This document shows positions 9,561-18,731 of a stretch of DNA of 64,000 nucleotides, piece by piece. The notes below the pieces were generated by a model. That model saw only the letters and a program-made list of their open reading frames with translations, made no database searches and was not told where the DNA came from. Positions within the stretch are counted from its first letter, which is position 1, and each line of letters begins with the position of its first letter. This DNA is from Granulicatella elegans (GTDB taxonomy: Bacteria; Bacillota; Bacilli; Lactobacillales; Aerococcaceae). The translations under genes and the position numbers were made by a program. Location: NCBI RefSeq assembly GCF_020735385.1, contig NZ_CP085953.1, forward strand, positions 558,001 to 622,000, written 5' to 3'.

Positions 9561-11876
9561 ATGGTTAATAAAGCAGTTGTTGAATCCCAAGATTTTTTTG
9601 AAAAAGCTTGGGAAGGCTTCAAAGGTGTAGATTGGAAAAAGAAAGCAAGTGTATCTCGCTTCGTTCAAGCTAACTACACACCTTACGATGGAGATGAAAG
9701 CTTCCTTGCTGGGCCAACAGAACGTTCACTACACATTAAAAAAGTAGTAGAAGAAACTAAAGCTCATTATGAAGCAACTCGTTTCCCAATGGATACTCGT
9801 CCAACTTCTATTGCTGATATTCCTGCTGGATATATCGACAAAGAAAACGAAATAATCTACGGTATTCAAAATGATGAATTGTTCAAATTGAACTTCATGC
9901 CAAAAGGTGGTATCCGTATGGCGGAAACTACTTTGAAAGAAAATGGATATGAACCAGATCCAGCTATTCACGAAATCTTTACAAAATATGTAACAACAGT
10001 TAACGATGGTATTTTCCGTGCTTATACTTCAAACATTCGTCGTGCTCGTCACGCTCACACTGTAACTGGTCTTCCAGATGCATACTCTCGTGGACGTATC
10101 ATCGGTGTTTATGCACGTCTTGCTTTATATGGTGCAGACTACTTAATGCAAGAAAAATTAAACGACTGGAACTCAATCGAAGAAATCGATGAAGAAACAA
10201 TCCGTCTTCGTGAAGAAATCAATCTTCAATATCAAGCATTGCAACAAGTTGTTCGCTTGGGTGACCTTTACGGAGTTGATGTTCGCAAACCAGCGATGAA
10301 CACTAAAGAAGCAATCCAATGGGTTAACATCGCATTCATGGCTGTCTGCCGTGTTATCAACGGTGCTGCTACATCTCTAGGACGTGTGCCAATCGTATTG
10401 GACATCTTTGCAGAGCGTGACCTTGCTCGTGGTACATTTACTGAATCAGAAATCCAAGAATTCGTTGATGATTTCGTTATGAAACTTCGTACAGTTAAAT
10501 TTGCTCGTACAAAAGCTTATGACCAATTGTACTCAGGTGACCCAACTTTCATCACAACTTCTATGGCTGGTATGGGTAACGATGGTCGTCACCGTGTTAC
10601 TAAGATGGACTACCGTTTCTTGAACACTCTTGACAACATCGGTAACTCTCCAGAACCAAACTTGACAGTTCTTTGGACTGACAAATTGCCATACAACTTC
10701 CGTCGCTACTGTATGCACATGAGCCACAAACACTCTTCTATCCAATACGAAGGTGTTACAACAATGGCTAAAGATGGATATGGTGAAATGAGCTGTATCT
10801 CATGCTGTGTATCACCACTTGACCCAGAAAACGAAGAACAACGTCACAACATCCAATACTTTGGAGCTCGTGTAAACGTGTTGAAAGCACTTCTAACTGG
10901 TTTGAACGGTGGTTACGACGATGTACACAAAGACTACAAAGTATTTGACATCGATCCAATCCGTGATGAAGTTCTTGAATTCGAATCAGTTAAAGCTAAC
11001 TTCGAAAAATCTCTTGACTGGTTAACAGACACTTATGTAGATGCATTAAATATCATCCACTACATGACAGATAAATACAACTATGAAGCTGTTCAAATGG
11101 CATTCTTACCAACTAAACAACGTGCTAACATGGGATTTGGTATCTGTGGATTTGCTAATACAGTTGATACATTATCAGCTATTAAATACGCTACAGTTAA
11201 ACCAATTCGTGATGAAGATGGATACATCTATGACTATGAAACAATTGGTGAATACCCACGTTGGGGTGAAGATGATCCTCGTTCAAACGAATTAGCAGAA
11301 TGGTTAATCGAAGCTTATACAACTCGTCTACGTAGCCATAAACTATATAAAGACGCAGAAGCTACAGTTTCATTATTAACAATTACTTCTAACGTTGCTT
11401 ACTCTAAACAAACTGGTAACTCTCCAGTTCATAAAGGGGTATTCTTAAACGAAGACGGTACTGTAAACTTATCTAAACTTGAATTCTTCTCACCAGGTGC
11501 TAACCCATCTAACAAAGCTAAAGGTGGATGGTTGCAAAACTTGAACTCACTTTCTAGTCTTGACTTTAGTTATGCAGCTGATGGTATCTCATTGACTACA
11601 CAAGTATCACCTCGTGCTCTTGGTAAGACTCGTGACGAACAAGTTGATAACTTGGTGACAATCCTTGATGGTTACTTCGAAAACGGTGGACAACACGTTA
11701 ACTTAAACGTAATGGACTTAAACGACGTTAAAGATAAAATCTTATCAGGTGAAGATGTTATCGTACGTATCTCAGGATACTGTGTAAACACTAAATACTT
11801 AACTCCAGAACAAAAAGCTGAGTTAACTCAACGTGTATTCCACGAAATCTTATCTATGGACGATACATTAGCGTAA
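9561..11876 (+). CDS. pflB: Pyruvate formate-lyase (formate C-acetyltransferase)
   Basis: This 771-residue glycyl-radical enzyme converts pyruvate and CoA to formate and acetyl-CoA during anaerobic fermentation in the cytosol. The adjacent active-site cysteines are Cys415-Cys416 (in [11 protein letters not shown]). The radical glycine is Gly739 in R-I-S-G-Y-C-V-N. Length and motifs match streptococcal and enterococcal PflB. No activating enzyme gene lies next to it. Codon use is richer in C-ending codons than the neighbours, as expected for a very highly expressed protein. The ribosome site AGAGGAAA and promoter lie upstream; its terminator is split by an insertion sequence. Confidence 0.97.
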   Translation: MVNKAVVESQDFFEKAWEGFKGVDWKKKASVSRFVQANYTPYDGDESFLAGPTERSLHIKKVVEETKAHYEATRFPMDTRPTSIADIPAGYIDKENEIIYGIQNDELFKLNFMPKGGIRMAETTLKENGYEPDPAIHEIFTKYVTTVNDGIFRAYTSNIRRARHAHTVTGLPDAYSRGRIIGVYARLALYGADYLMQEKLNDWNSIEEIDEETIRLREEINLQYQALQQVVRLGDLYGVDVRKPAMNTKEAIQWVNIAFMAVCRVINGAATSLGRVPIVLDIFAERDLARGTFTESEIQEFVDDFVMKLRTVKFARTKAYDQLYSGDPTFITTSMAGMGNDGRHRVTKMDYRFLNTLDNIGNSPEPNLTVLWTDKLPYNFRRYCMHMSHKHSSIQYEGVTTMAKDGYGEMSCISCCVSPLDPENEEQRHNIQYFGARVNVLKALLTGLNGGYDDVHKDYKVFDIDPIRDEVLEFESVKANFEKSLDWLTDTYVDALNIIHYMTDKYNYEAVQMAFLPTKQRANMGFGICGFANTVDTLSAIKYATVKPIRDEDGYIYDYETIGEYPRWGEDDPRSNELAEWLIEAYTTRLRSHKLYKDAEATVSLLTITSNVAYSKQTGNSPVHKGVFLNEDGTVNLSKLEFFSPGANPSNKAKGGWLQNLNSLSSLDFSYAADGISLTTQVSPRALGKTRDEQVDNLVTILDGYFENGGQHVNLNVMDLNDVKDKILSGEDVIVRISGYCVNTKYLTPEQKAELTQRVFHEILSMDDTLA

Positions 11877-11888
11877 AAAAAAACATAC

Positions 11889-11905
11889 ACCACCTAGCCA
11901 ACGGC
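11889..11905 (+). terminator. pfl terminator, 5' arm (split by IS)
   Basis: ACCACCTAGCC, loop AAC and the first GGC of the 3' arm lie here, 12 nt after the pfl stop. The rest of the 3' arm (GGCTAGGTGGT) and the T-tract lie at 13486-13502, on the far side of the IS3-type element. Removing the element and one GGC copy restores a perfect 11-bp stem with a T tail. Confidence 0.85.
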
Positions 11906-11935
11906 TGAAGTGACCCCAAAAAGTTAGACTTTTTT

Positions 11936-12028
11936 GAGACGACTTAAGTCGTCTCTTTTTGATTAATAAAACAAAATGTATGAATAACCCCCTAGGGGGT
12001 TCGCGCCAAAATTTTTGGCGCGTTTTTT
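11936..12028 (+). terminator. Cluster of three palindromes inside the IS3-type element
   Basis: Three hairpins follow one another: GAGACGACTTAAGTCGTCTC plus T5 (11936-11960), AACCCCCTAGGGGGTT (11986-12001) and CGCGCCAAAA / TTTTGGCGCG plus T6 (12002-12028). The first and third look like intrinsic terminators for rightward transcription, which would reach the element from pfl. Confidence 0.7.
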
Positions 12029-12066
12029 CTTGGAAATATTATTAAACTTTCAATTAGATTTACTAG

Positions 12067-12900
12067 TTAAGCAATACGAGCAGAGTTTGAATGAGTTATT
12101 CTGTAATTTACAGGACTTAGTCCATCCAGTTTAATTTTTATACGTTTGTTGTTGTAATAATCAATATAATCGATAATAGCTTTCTCTAATTCCTCAAGAG
12201 ACTTAAATTCTTTTTCAAATCCATAAAACATTTCTGATTTCAAAATACCAAAGAAAGATTCCATCATACCATTATCTGCACTGTTCCCCTTACGTGACAT
12301 AGACGGCTTTATATCTTTACTTTCTAAAAATCGATGATAAGAATCATGCTGGTATTGCCAACCTTGGTCACTGTGGAGAATAGTATTTTTGTATTTTTCA
12401 TCTGTAAATGCCTCGTTTAACATTGCCTTTAGTTGATGTAAGTTAGGTGAACGAGAAAGATTGAACGCAATAATTTCACTGTTAAATCCATCTAAGACTG
12501 GTGATAAATATAGTTTCTGTTCACTACTTGGAATGGCAAACTCCGTTACATCTGTGTAACATTTTTCCATTGGTTTAGATCCTTCAAAATCACGTTGAAT
12601 CAGATTATCTGATTTCTTTCCAACATCTCCTTGGTATGAATAATATTTGCGTTTACGACGAATACGGGCAATTAAACCAAGTGCTTTCATTAAGCGTTGT
12701 ACCTTCTTATGATTCACTTTAAAGCCACGATTTCTTAATTCTAAATGAATTCTACGGTAACCATAGTTTTCCTTATGTTCTGTAAAAATATCTTGTATTT
12801 CATCTTTAAGCTGTTGATCCTTATCCGGTTGGTTCATTTGTTTTAAATGGTAATAGTACGTTGAACGAGCTAAATTAATTACTTTAAGAAGAATATCCAA
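12067..12900 (-). CDS. IS3-family transposase OrfB (DDE integrase domain)
   Basis: This is the catalytic half of the transposase, about 277 residues from the TTG at 12900. The region starts with the A-R-S-T-Y-Y-Y motif, continues with an H-K-K-V-Q-R-L-M-K HTH_21-like segment, and has the rve integrase core with D(V-T-E-F), D(Q-G-W-Q-Y) and E (M-M-E-S-F-F-G-I-L-K). The same frame continues upstream of 12900 (V-Q-E-L-I-N-E-F-P), so the usual product is probably an OrfAB fusion made by -1 frameshifting at the A5 run near the end of orfA. The frame is intact. Confidence 0.93.
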   Translation of the reverse strand: MDILLKVINLARSTYYYHLKQMNQPDKDQQLKDEIQDIFTEHKENYGYRRIHLELRNRGFKVNHKKVQRLMKALGLIARIRRKRKYYSYQGDVGKKSDNLIQRDFEGSKPMEKCYTDVTEFAIPSSEQKLYLSPVLDGFNSEIIAFNLSRSPNLHQLKAMLNEAFTDEKYKNTILHSDQGWQYQHDSYHRFLESKDIKPSMSRKGNSADNGMMESFFGILKSEMFYGFEKEFKSLEELEKAIIDYIDYYNNKRIKIKLDGLSPVNYRITHSNSARIA

Positions 12901-12914
12901 TGGAAATTCATTGA

Positions 12915-13430
12915 TTAATTCTTGAACAATTTCAGTTTTTCTTCTTTCTCTTTTTCCTCCTTCAATCGTAGTTCCCTCAACTTTTTTAGAACAGCAATTT
13001 CCGCCTTTAAGTATAGATTTTCTAATTCAAGATGTTCTAATTCTGTCATTTCTTCTAATTTTTTCTTTGGCTTACGTCCCATTGAATTTGGTCTCCCTCT
13101 TGTTTTCTCAACAATAGTATACCCATTTTTCTTATATTGTGCTAGCCAATTTGAAAGTAGGGAACGATTAGGAAGTGCATAATCAATAGCCACACTTGTT
13201 TGTGAACGACCTTCTAAAAGAACTTTATTCATTATTTCCTGCTTTAGTTTTGGTGAATAGTAACGATTTTTTTCTTTTTTAACAATTTCTATTCCATATT
13301 GATCAATCAATCGAACTAAGTATTTAATATTAGAATCGGCAATATCGTATTTCTTTGAAAGATTCTTTAAACTTTCACCTTGTTTTCTTAGTTGATAAAT
13401 TTCTATTTTATCTTCATAAGTTAATTTCAT
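12915..13430 (-). CDS. IS3-family transposase OrfA (helix-turn-helix protein)
   Basis: This 171-residue DNA-binding subunit starts M-K-L-T-Y-E-D-K-I and has two helix-turn-helix segments and a C-terminal coiled coil rich in E, K and L (roughly residues 115-165). I placed the start at ATG 13430, inside the right inverted repeat region, rather than the longer frame at 13445. The end of the frame overlaps the upstream extension of orfB, the normal IS150 arrangement for programmed -1 frameshifting. Confidence 0.9.
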   Translation of the reverse strand: MKLTYEDKIEIYQLRKQGESLKNLSKKYDIADSNIKYLVRLIDQYGIEIVKKEKNRYYSPKLKQEIMNKVLLEGRSQTSVAIDYALPNRSLLSNWLAQYKKNGYTIVEKTRGRPNSMGRKPKKKLEEMTELEHLELENLYLKAEIAVLKKLRELRLKEEKEKEEKLKLFKN

Positions 13431-13531
13431 TAAAAAACACCCCAAAAGTTAGATTTTTCATGTCTAACTTTTGGGGTGCAGTACAGGCTAGGTGGTTTTT
13501 TTAATGACGGACTAAAAGTCACTAATTAAAA

Positions 13532-13560
13532 AAGGCTGGAGAATAACTCCAACCTTTTTT
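13532..13560 (-). terminator. Bidirectional terminator after the aga-type operon
   Basis: The stem AAGGCTGGAG / CTCCAACCTT (one mismatch) is flanked by A and T runs, just past the lacD stop. It ends the minus-strand lacD operon and would also act as a back-up for plus-strand transcripts. Confidence 0.75.
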
Positions 13561-13572
13561 GTATTTATAAAC

Positions 13573-14577
13573 TTATTTTACTTCTACACGATCTAACCAT
13601 GAAGTAGCTGTTGCATCTAATACAACATTTAAGTCTTCAATATTTTGACGACCAGTTGAAGCTAACCATTCACGACCTTTTTCGTCTCCTTCGTTAGCAT
13701 AAACTGCTACTGAATCTTTCCAAGTTGCACGTCCACATAATACTCCGTTAAATTTAGAGCCTGCTTCTTGAGCGAAACGTAATGTTTCTTGGAATAATGC
13801 TGCAGATACACCCGCACTTAAGAAGATAAATGGTAAGTGTGTGATTTCTGATTGTTCTTTGAAGTATGCTAAAGCTTCTTGACGAGTATAAACTGGTTCA
13901 ACGCCTTCTGCTGTAAAGCCTTCTACGAAGTTCATATTTACAGGAACTTCAACTTTTAATACATCTACTTGATAACGTGGATCAGAGAATACTTTCATCG
14001 CATCATTTACTTTATGAGGTTTTAAGCCTGCATAGTGAGCAGATTTTACATCTTCATTACTTGCATCATAAGAAACGATTTCTAAGAAGAAAGGAATATC
14101 TTCCGCAGTACATTCACTACCAACACGTTCTACCCATGCGTGTTTAATATCGTTAATTGCTGGATCTTCGTCAATATCATAGTATAGTAATACTTTTACT
14201 GCATCTGCTCCGATTTCTTTAATACGTTTAGCTGACCAGATTGGTAATAAATCAGGTAAGCGGCCGATTTCAGTAGCGTCATAACCTGTTTTTTCATATG
14301 AAATTAATAATCCACAGTCTGCATTTCTTTTTTCTGCAGCAGGTAAGCCATATTCAGGGTCTAATAAAATTGAGCTTGAATATTTCGTTAATTCTTCAGA
14401 AATTAATTCTTTAAAATGAATAATACCTTCATCACCTGTTTGGTCTGGATTTCCAGCAGCAATCATTTTTTTAAGTGAACCACGTTGGTCGATAGCTAAT
14501 GCACCGATGACCTGATTTTTATTTGATAAACGAACTAGATGTTCATATTTTCCTTTTGTTACAGTTAGTTTTGACAT
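13573..14577 (-). CDS. lacD: Tagatose 1,6-diphosphate aldolase (LacD family)
   Basis: This 334-residue cytosolic class I aldolase splits tagatose-1,6-bisphosphate into glyceraldehyde-3-phosphate and dihydroxyacetone phosphate. Family features include the [13 protein letters not shown] start, [18 protein letters not shown], and [10 protein letters not shown], which carries the lysine expected to form the Schiff base. I chose ATG 14577 because AGGAG lies 8 nt upstream; the GTG at 14586 overlaps that site. It is the last gene of the gntR-agaS-nagA-lacD operon and completes galactosamine or N-acetylgalactosamine breakdown, although no tagatose-6-phosphate kinase or sugar PTS gene is nearby. Confidence 0.92.
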   Translation of the reverse strand: MSKLTVTKGKYEHLVRLSNKNQVIGALAIDQRGSLKKMIAAGNPDQTGDEGIIHFKELISEELTKYSSSILLDPEYGLPAAEKRNADCGLLISYEKTGYDATEIGRLPDLLPIWSAKRIKEIGADAVKVLLYYDIDEDPAINDIKHAWVERVGSECTAEDIPFFLEIVSYDASNEDVKSAHYAGLKPHKVNDAMKVFSDPRYQVDVLKVEVPVNMNFVEGFTAEGVEPVYTRQEALAYFKEQSEITHLPFIFLSAGVSAALFQETLRFAQEAGSKFNGVLCGRATWKDSVAVYANEGDEKGREWLASTGRQNIEDLNVVLDATATSWLDRVEVK

Positions 14578-14643
14578 AATTAACACTCCTAATCATTTTA
14601 TTGCAAGGGTTTCTCACGCCTTATATTCTCTGTTTAACCTTTT

Positions 14644-15804
14644 TTATTTTTCAAAATAAGCTTTACCGTCTAAATAAGTTGCTTGTAATTGTAAGTCATC
14701 ATCTAATACGATAAAGTCAGCTGCATATCCTGGATTTAGATGTCCACAAACATCGTCAATTCCAACTGATTTTGCAGGGACTAAACTAGCCATTAATAAA
14801 GCTTCGTGAGGAGTTGCAATTCCCCATTTTACAACATTTTGAACTCCTTGGATTAGTTCTAAAATACTTCCAGCAAGGCTACCGTTATGTTTCAATCGAG
14901 CTGTTCCATCTTTTACAATGACATCAAATTCTCCTAATGTAGATTCACATTCACCTAATCCACCAGCACGCATACAGTCTGTAATTAAAGCTGTACGGTG
15001 TCGGCCACAACAATTCATGACAATATTAGCAGAAACTGGATGAACATGGTGACCATCACAAATTAATTCGTCAAATACATTAAATTCATTTGGGAGAGTA
15101 AGAGCAGCTCCAACAACACCTGGTTCACGGTGGTGAAGTCCACGCATACCGTTATAAGTATGAACGAAAATATTTGCACCTGCTTCAACTGCATTTTTAC
15201 ATTCTTCATATGTTGCATCTGTATGAGCTAAGGCAACGTAGATATCTTCTTTGACAGCATGTTTGATAAAGTCAACGGCTCCATCACGTTCAGGAGCAAT
15301 CGCAATTTTTTTCACCCAACCATTTGCTTTTTGTTGCCATTCATCTAAAATTTCTGTTTTTGGATCTCCCATGTATTTAGGATTTTGGGCACCTTTATAC
15401 GTTTCACTAAAGAAAGGCCCTTCTAAGAAAATCCCTCTAATTTTAGCTCCTGAGATAGATGCGGCATTTTCTCCAATAGTTTGACAGACATCATTTAATA
15501 ATTCTCTAGAAGCGGTTAAAGTAGTTGGTAAGTAGGAAGTAACCCCGCAACTAGGTAAGCCAGCAGAAATCGTTTTCAAGCCTTCTACATCATTATCCAT
15601 TACATCTGCGCCTTTGTATCCATGAATATGTGTGTCCACAAGACCTGGGGCAATGCTATAGGCAGAATAGTCTACAATAGAACCGTCCGTTGGTTTTTCT
15701 TCTTGAAATTCTCCGAACACTCCAGAATCTAATATAGGTAAATATCCAGGACCTTTTACACTGTTTTCAAAATAAAATTGTTTTGCATAAATATAAGTAG
15801 TCAT
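14644..15804 (-). CDS. nagA: N-acetylglucosamine/N-acetylgalactosamine-6-phosphate deacetylase
   Basis: This 386-residue amidohydrolase removes acetate from GlcNAc-6-P or GalNAc-6-P. It has the metal-binding signature D-T-H-I-H-G-Y, E-G-P-F, A-H-T-D-A-T-Y, H-T-Y-N-G-M-R and D-C-M-R-A-G-G, all with the expected catalytic residues. GGAGGG precedes ATG 15804. It sits between agaS and lacD with short gaps in a minus-strand operon. That context makes GalNAc-6-P a likely substrate here (an AgaA-like role), but the family sequence alone cannot separate the two sugars. Confidence 0.92.
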   Translation of the reverse strand: MTTYIYAKQFYFENSVKGPGYLPILDSGVFGEFQEEKPTDGSIVDYSAYSIAPGLVDTHIHGYKGADVMDNDVEGLKTISAGLPSCGVTSYLPTTLTASRELLNDVCQTIGENAASISGAKIRGIFLEGPFFSETYKGAQNPKYMGDPKTEILDEWQQKANGWVKKIAIAPERDGAVDFIKHAVKEDIYVALAHTDATYEECKNAVEAGANIFVHTYNGMRGLHHREPGVVGAALTLPNEFNVFDELICDGHHVHPVSANIVMNCCGRHRTALITDCMRAGGLGECESTLGEFDVIVKDGTARLKHNGSLAGSILELIQGVQNVVKWGIATPHEALLMASLVPAKSVGIDDVCGHLNPGYAADFIVLDDDLQLQATYLDGKAYFEK

Positions 15805-15849
15805 AATAGCCCTCCTTTTAATCTTTTTTACGATATATTTATGAACGAA

Positions 15850-17016
15850 TTAAACATTTAATGGGTGAATGGTTACCCCTTTTACAACACGGTTTACTGT
15901 TCCGCTTGGAGAAGGTGTGTCAGGTTTGTTCCCAACTTTAACAGAAGATAGTAATCCAATCGTTTGACCGAAAATCGCATATGGAAGTGCTAAGTAAGCA
16001 TCTGGAACTGATGAAAATTCTTCTGCAAAATCAAAGCTAGTGCCTTCATATTTACCTTCTACAGATACACCTACTGCACATACTAGAGGTGCAATGCTGT
16101 CTCCATACATTTCTTCTAAAATATCTAAGTCATATTGACGTGTATAAGCATCATTTGAAACAAAGACAAATGCTAGAGAACGAGAATCTACGAATGATTT
16201 TGGACCGTGACGGAATCCCATAGAAGAATCATAGATTGTGGCAATTTTACCAGCTGTTAATTCTAGAATTTTTAATTGTACTTCACGTGCTAGACCTGCT
16301 AATGGGCCAGATCCAAGATAAATGACACGATCATAGTCTAAGTCTACAAATTGTTGTAAGACATGTTCACGTTCTAAAACACTTTCTCCCATTTGACGAA
16401 TAGCTGTTACAAATGCAGCTTTTTCTTCAAGTGAGTGGCCTTCATCGAAAATTAATAAAGCTGTTAATGTCATACAAGTAAAGCTACCAGTCATTGCAAA
16501 ACCAGCATCATTTGAACGAGCAGGCATCATTAATAATAAGTTACGGTCATCGCCAGGTGCTGCTAGAGCTAATTTTCCTTCTGGAGCACAAGTAATGGTA
16601 ATTTGATAGAACTCTTTCACAATTTGTTGTCCTAATTGAACGCTTGCTAAACTTTCTGGAGAATTTCCGCTACGTGCAAATGAAACTAAAATAGTAGGGA
16701 TTTCTGCTTTAAAATAATCTAATGGATTACTTACTAAATTAGTTGTTCCTACAGATTGGAATTCAAAACGATCTTCACGTCCATGACGTTTTAAATAAGG
16801 TAAAATTGTATCTCCTACATATTGAGATGTACCTGCACCGGTAAAAATAACACGATAGTGATTATGTGGTAATGACTCTAAGAATGCTTGAATTCGGTTT
16901 AAGTTTTCTGCATAATAGTCAAATGCTTCCTGCCATAATTCTGGTTGTTGGCGAATTTCACGAGTTGTGATTTCCGCTGTTAGTGCTTCTAGTTGTTCTT
17001 TTGAAAATTGAAACAT
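15850..17016 (-). CDS. agaS: SIS-domain sugar isomerase/deaminase (AgaS)
   Basis: This 388-residue protein has two SIS phosphosugar-binding domains, marked by F-T-G-A-G-T-S-Q-Y, S-F-A-R-S-G-N-S-P-E-S and later Y-L-G-S-G-P-L-A-G-L and M-G-F-R-H-G-P-K-S. AgaS deaminates and isomerises galactosamine-6-phosphate to tagatose-6-phosphate, which fits the LacD aldolase downstream. ATG 17016 is supported by GGGAGG 7 nt upstream; a longer in-frame start would run into gntR. It is the second gene of the operon. Confidence 0.92.
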   Translation of the reverse strand: MFQFSKEQLEALTAEITTREIRQQPELWQEAFDYYAENLNRIQAFLESLPHNHYRVIFTGAGTSQYVGDTILPYLKRHGREDRFEFQSVGTTNLVSNPLDYFKAEIPTILVSFARSGNSPESLASVQLGQQIVKEFYQITITCAPEGKLALAAPGDDRNLLLMMPARSNDAGFAMTGSFTCMTLTALLIFDEGHSLEEKAAFVTAIRQMGESVLEREHVLQQFVDLDYDRVIYLGSGPLAGLAREVQLKILELTAGKIATIYDSSMGFRHGPKSFVDSRSLAFVFVSNDAYTRQYDLDILEEMYGDSIAPLVCAVGVSVEGKYEGTSFDFAEEFSSVPDAYLALPYAIFGQTIGLLSSVKVGNKPDTPSPSGTVNRVVKGVTIHPLNV

Positions 17017-17041
17017 TTCAAAACCTCCCATATTTGATTGT

Positions 17042-17773
17042 TTAATGTTTATTTCTATGATAACGAACTTTATAAAAGAATTGGTCACTTCTAGCAACGC
17101 TTAATGTAAATTCAATCACATGATTTTCGCTATTGACACTTGTTCTCTTTAAACGCAAGCAAGCAGCATGAATTGAACCGTCCAATATTGGAGCTTCATC
17201 TTTTGTTAAAATACTCGCTGAAAATTCTTCATCTGCATAAATGATTTTTTGTTGAAAATCATCAGAGAAAACTTCATATAAGGAACGATTTTGTAGTTGT
17301 TCTTGTGTGAGGTTAGGGAATAGTCTAGCGGGTAGGAAGGTTGTCTCTTTCATCATTGGAATACCATCTGCAAACCGAATACGTTTGAGTCGATAAATAT
17401 ATTCGCCCGTTTCAATTCCTAGTTGCTGAGCGATATAACTATCTGCTTTATAGTAGTGAAAAGCTGTAATGATAGTAGAAGGAGTTCTTCCTAATTCTTT
17501 CATTTGTTCTGTAAAACTGTAACCTTCTAGTAAATTTTGACGTTCTTTCCATTGACTAGAAATAAAAGTGCCTTTTCCATGGCGTTTGTAAATATAGCCT
17601 AATGTTTCTAATTCTTTTAATGCCGTACGGACAGTGGTTCTGCTAACTCCATACTCTTTACAGATTTCTCTTTCCGACAACATTTTTTGGTGAACCTGTC
17701 CATGTGTCGTAATATATTCGATTAAGTCAAAACTAAGCTTGGAATAAAGTGGCACTTGTTCAGTTTCTACCAT
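17042..17773 (-). CDS. GntR-family (HutC/YvoA-type) repressor of the amino-sugar operon
   Basis: This 243-residue regulator has an N-terminal winged helix (L-S-E-R-E-I-C-K-E-Y-G-V-S-R-T-T-V-R-T-A, residues ~35-60) and a UTRA effector domain (Y-R-L-K-R-I-R-F-A-D-G-I-P-M) that in relatives binds amino-sugar phosphates. Start ATG 17773 follows AAAGGAGG. It leads the operon gntR-agaS-nagA-lacD and probably represses its own promoter through the dyad at 17807-17822, with relief by a phosphorylated amino sugar. Confidence 0.9.
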   Translation of the reverse strand: MVETEQVPLYSKLSFDLIEYITTHGQVHQKMLSEREICKEYGVSRTTVRTALKELETLGYIYKRHGKGTFISSQWKERQNLLEGYSFTEQMKELGRTPSTIITAFHYYKADSYIAQQLGIETGEYIYRLKRIRFADGIPMMKETTFLPARLFPNLTQEQLQNRSLYEVFSDDFQQKIIYADEEFSASILTKDEAPILDGSIHAACLRLKRTSVNSENHVIEFTLSVARSDQFFYKVRYHRNKH

Positions 17774-17806
17774 ATCATTTCCTCCTTTCCAAATCATGTA
17801 ACGTCT

Positions 17807-17822
17807 ACTGGTCATTACCAGT
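17807..17822 (-). promoter_or_regulatory. Predicted GntR/YvoA-type operator
   Basis: The perfect dyad ACTGGT-CATT-ACCAGT has the TGGT-N4-ACCA shape of HutC-subfamily operators. It lies 7 bp downstream of the -10 box of the divergently facing operon promoter (17830-17858), a good position for blocking initiation. Confidence 0.72.
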
Positions 17823-17829
17823 TAACTAT

Positions 17830-17858
17830 ATTGTAAGTTTATTAAGGACATAAGTCAA
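17830..17858 (-). promoter_or_regulatory. Promoter of the gntR-agaS-nagA-lacD operon
   Basis: On the minus strand TTGACT (17858-17853) and TACAAT (17835-17830) are 17 bp apart, each one base off consensus. This is the best-formed promoter in the chromosomal part of the window. Confidence 0.82.
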
Positions 17859-17979
17859 GAAGACACTGAAAAATAATTGTTGGTAACCATAGAATGAGGA
17901 AGGTGCTTTTAGATAAAGACTATAGCAAAAAACGATTAGTCGTTCGTATTTTTTTGAATAAGCTAAGAAAGTTGGAAAC

Positions 17980-18009
17980 TTGACGAGCTTCCTAGAAAAA
18001 AAGTAAAAT
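17980..18009 (+). promoter_or_regulatory. Predicted sdaAB-sdaAA promoter
   Basis: TTGACG (17980-17985) and TAAAAT (18004-18009) lie 18 bp apart, 29 nt before the GTG start of sdaAB. Confidence 0.6.
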
Positions 18010-18038
18010 AAAGGGTACGAGAAGAGAGGGGGATTATT

Positions 18039-18710
18039 GTGGATAAAGTGTTCAATTATAAAAGTTGTTTCGATATTATCGGTCCCATTATGATTGGACC
18101 ATCAAGTTCTCATACGGCAGGAGCGCTTGCGATTGGAAGATATGCCAGACAATTATTTGGAGGAACTCCTACAAGTGTTCAATGTATTTATTACGAATCA
18201 TTTGCTCAGACTCATAAAGGACATGGAACGGACTTTGCGGTTATTAGTGGTGTTCTGGGATTTGAAACGGATGATGAACGTGTTCCACAAGCGGTGGAAA
18301 TTGCTACGGAACAAGGCGTTTCCATTGAATTTATCGAAAGAGATGATCCAAGCCCAGTCGCTCATGCGAATACGGCGGATTTAACATTGATGTCTGCCAC
18401 AAGACGAGTCCGTTTAATTGGGACTTCTATTGGTGGAGGAACTGTGGAAATCAAATATGTGGAAGTAGATGGATTCATCTCTAATCTTTCAGGACCACTA
18501 CCGATTATTTTAGAAATTCTTCCAATTGAAGAAGCTTCAACAGTGGAACTTCTATTAGAAGAATTTAGTGTTTCGATTGGAAAACGAAAAGAATTGAAGG
18601 AAGGTTCATCTCGTTTTATTCGGTATGAATTGAATGGATTAATTTCCCCAACTCTTCAAGAAAAATTACAATTGATTCAACAAGAAAAAACAATCTATGT
18701 TTTTACATAA
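18039..18710 (+). CDS. sdaAB: L-serine dehydratase, beta subunit
   Basis: This 223-residue subunit starts F-D-I-I-G-P-I-M-I-G-P-S-S-S-H-T-A-G-A, the beta-chain signature of the Fe-S serine dehydratase, and has a C-terminal ACT-like segment. With the alpha subunit it deaminates L-serine to pyruvate and ammonia. The start is GTG after AGAGGGGG. The alpha gene begins 21 nt later, so the two are one operon. Confidence 0.95.
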   Translation: MDKVFNYKSCFDIIGPIMIGPSSSHTAGALAIGRYARQLFGGTPTSVQCIYYESFAQTHKGHGTDFAVISGVLGFETDDERVPQAVEIATEQGVSIEFIERDDPSPVAHANTADLTLMSATRRVRLIGTSIGGGTVEIKYVEVDGFISNLSGPLPIILEILPIEEASTVELLLEEFSVSIGKRKELKEGSSRFIRYELNGLISPTLQEKLQLIQQEKTIYVFT

Positions 18711-18731
18711 AATTAAGAAAGGAATTTCGTG

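Larger units (their letters stand above)
11906..13485 (-). mobile_element. IS3-family (IS150-type) insertion sequence
   Basis: The 1580-bp element has terminal inverted repeats matching at about 19 of 24 positions: the left end starts TGAAGTGACCCCAAAAAG and the right end read inward starts TGTACTGCACCCCAAAAG. It is flanked by the 3-bp direct repeat GGC (11903-11905 and 13486-13488). Two overlapping-phase transposase frames lie on the minus strand. It carries three palindromes downstream of orfB (11936-12028). It is inserted exactly in the hairpin of the pfl terminator. Confidence 0.92.

Noticed and set aside
9435-9668. A minus-strand 77-codon frame across the pfl start
   Set aside because: It overlaps the pfl promoter and 5' end, has no ribosome site and is rich in F, I and S as expected for antisense of A/T-rich DNA.
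9561-11876. C-ending codon bias in pfl, unlike its neighbours, as a sign of gene transfer
   Set aside because: Strong codon bias is expected for one of the most highly expressed fermentation genes; sequence and context are normal for Lactobacillales.
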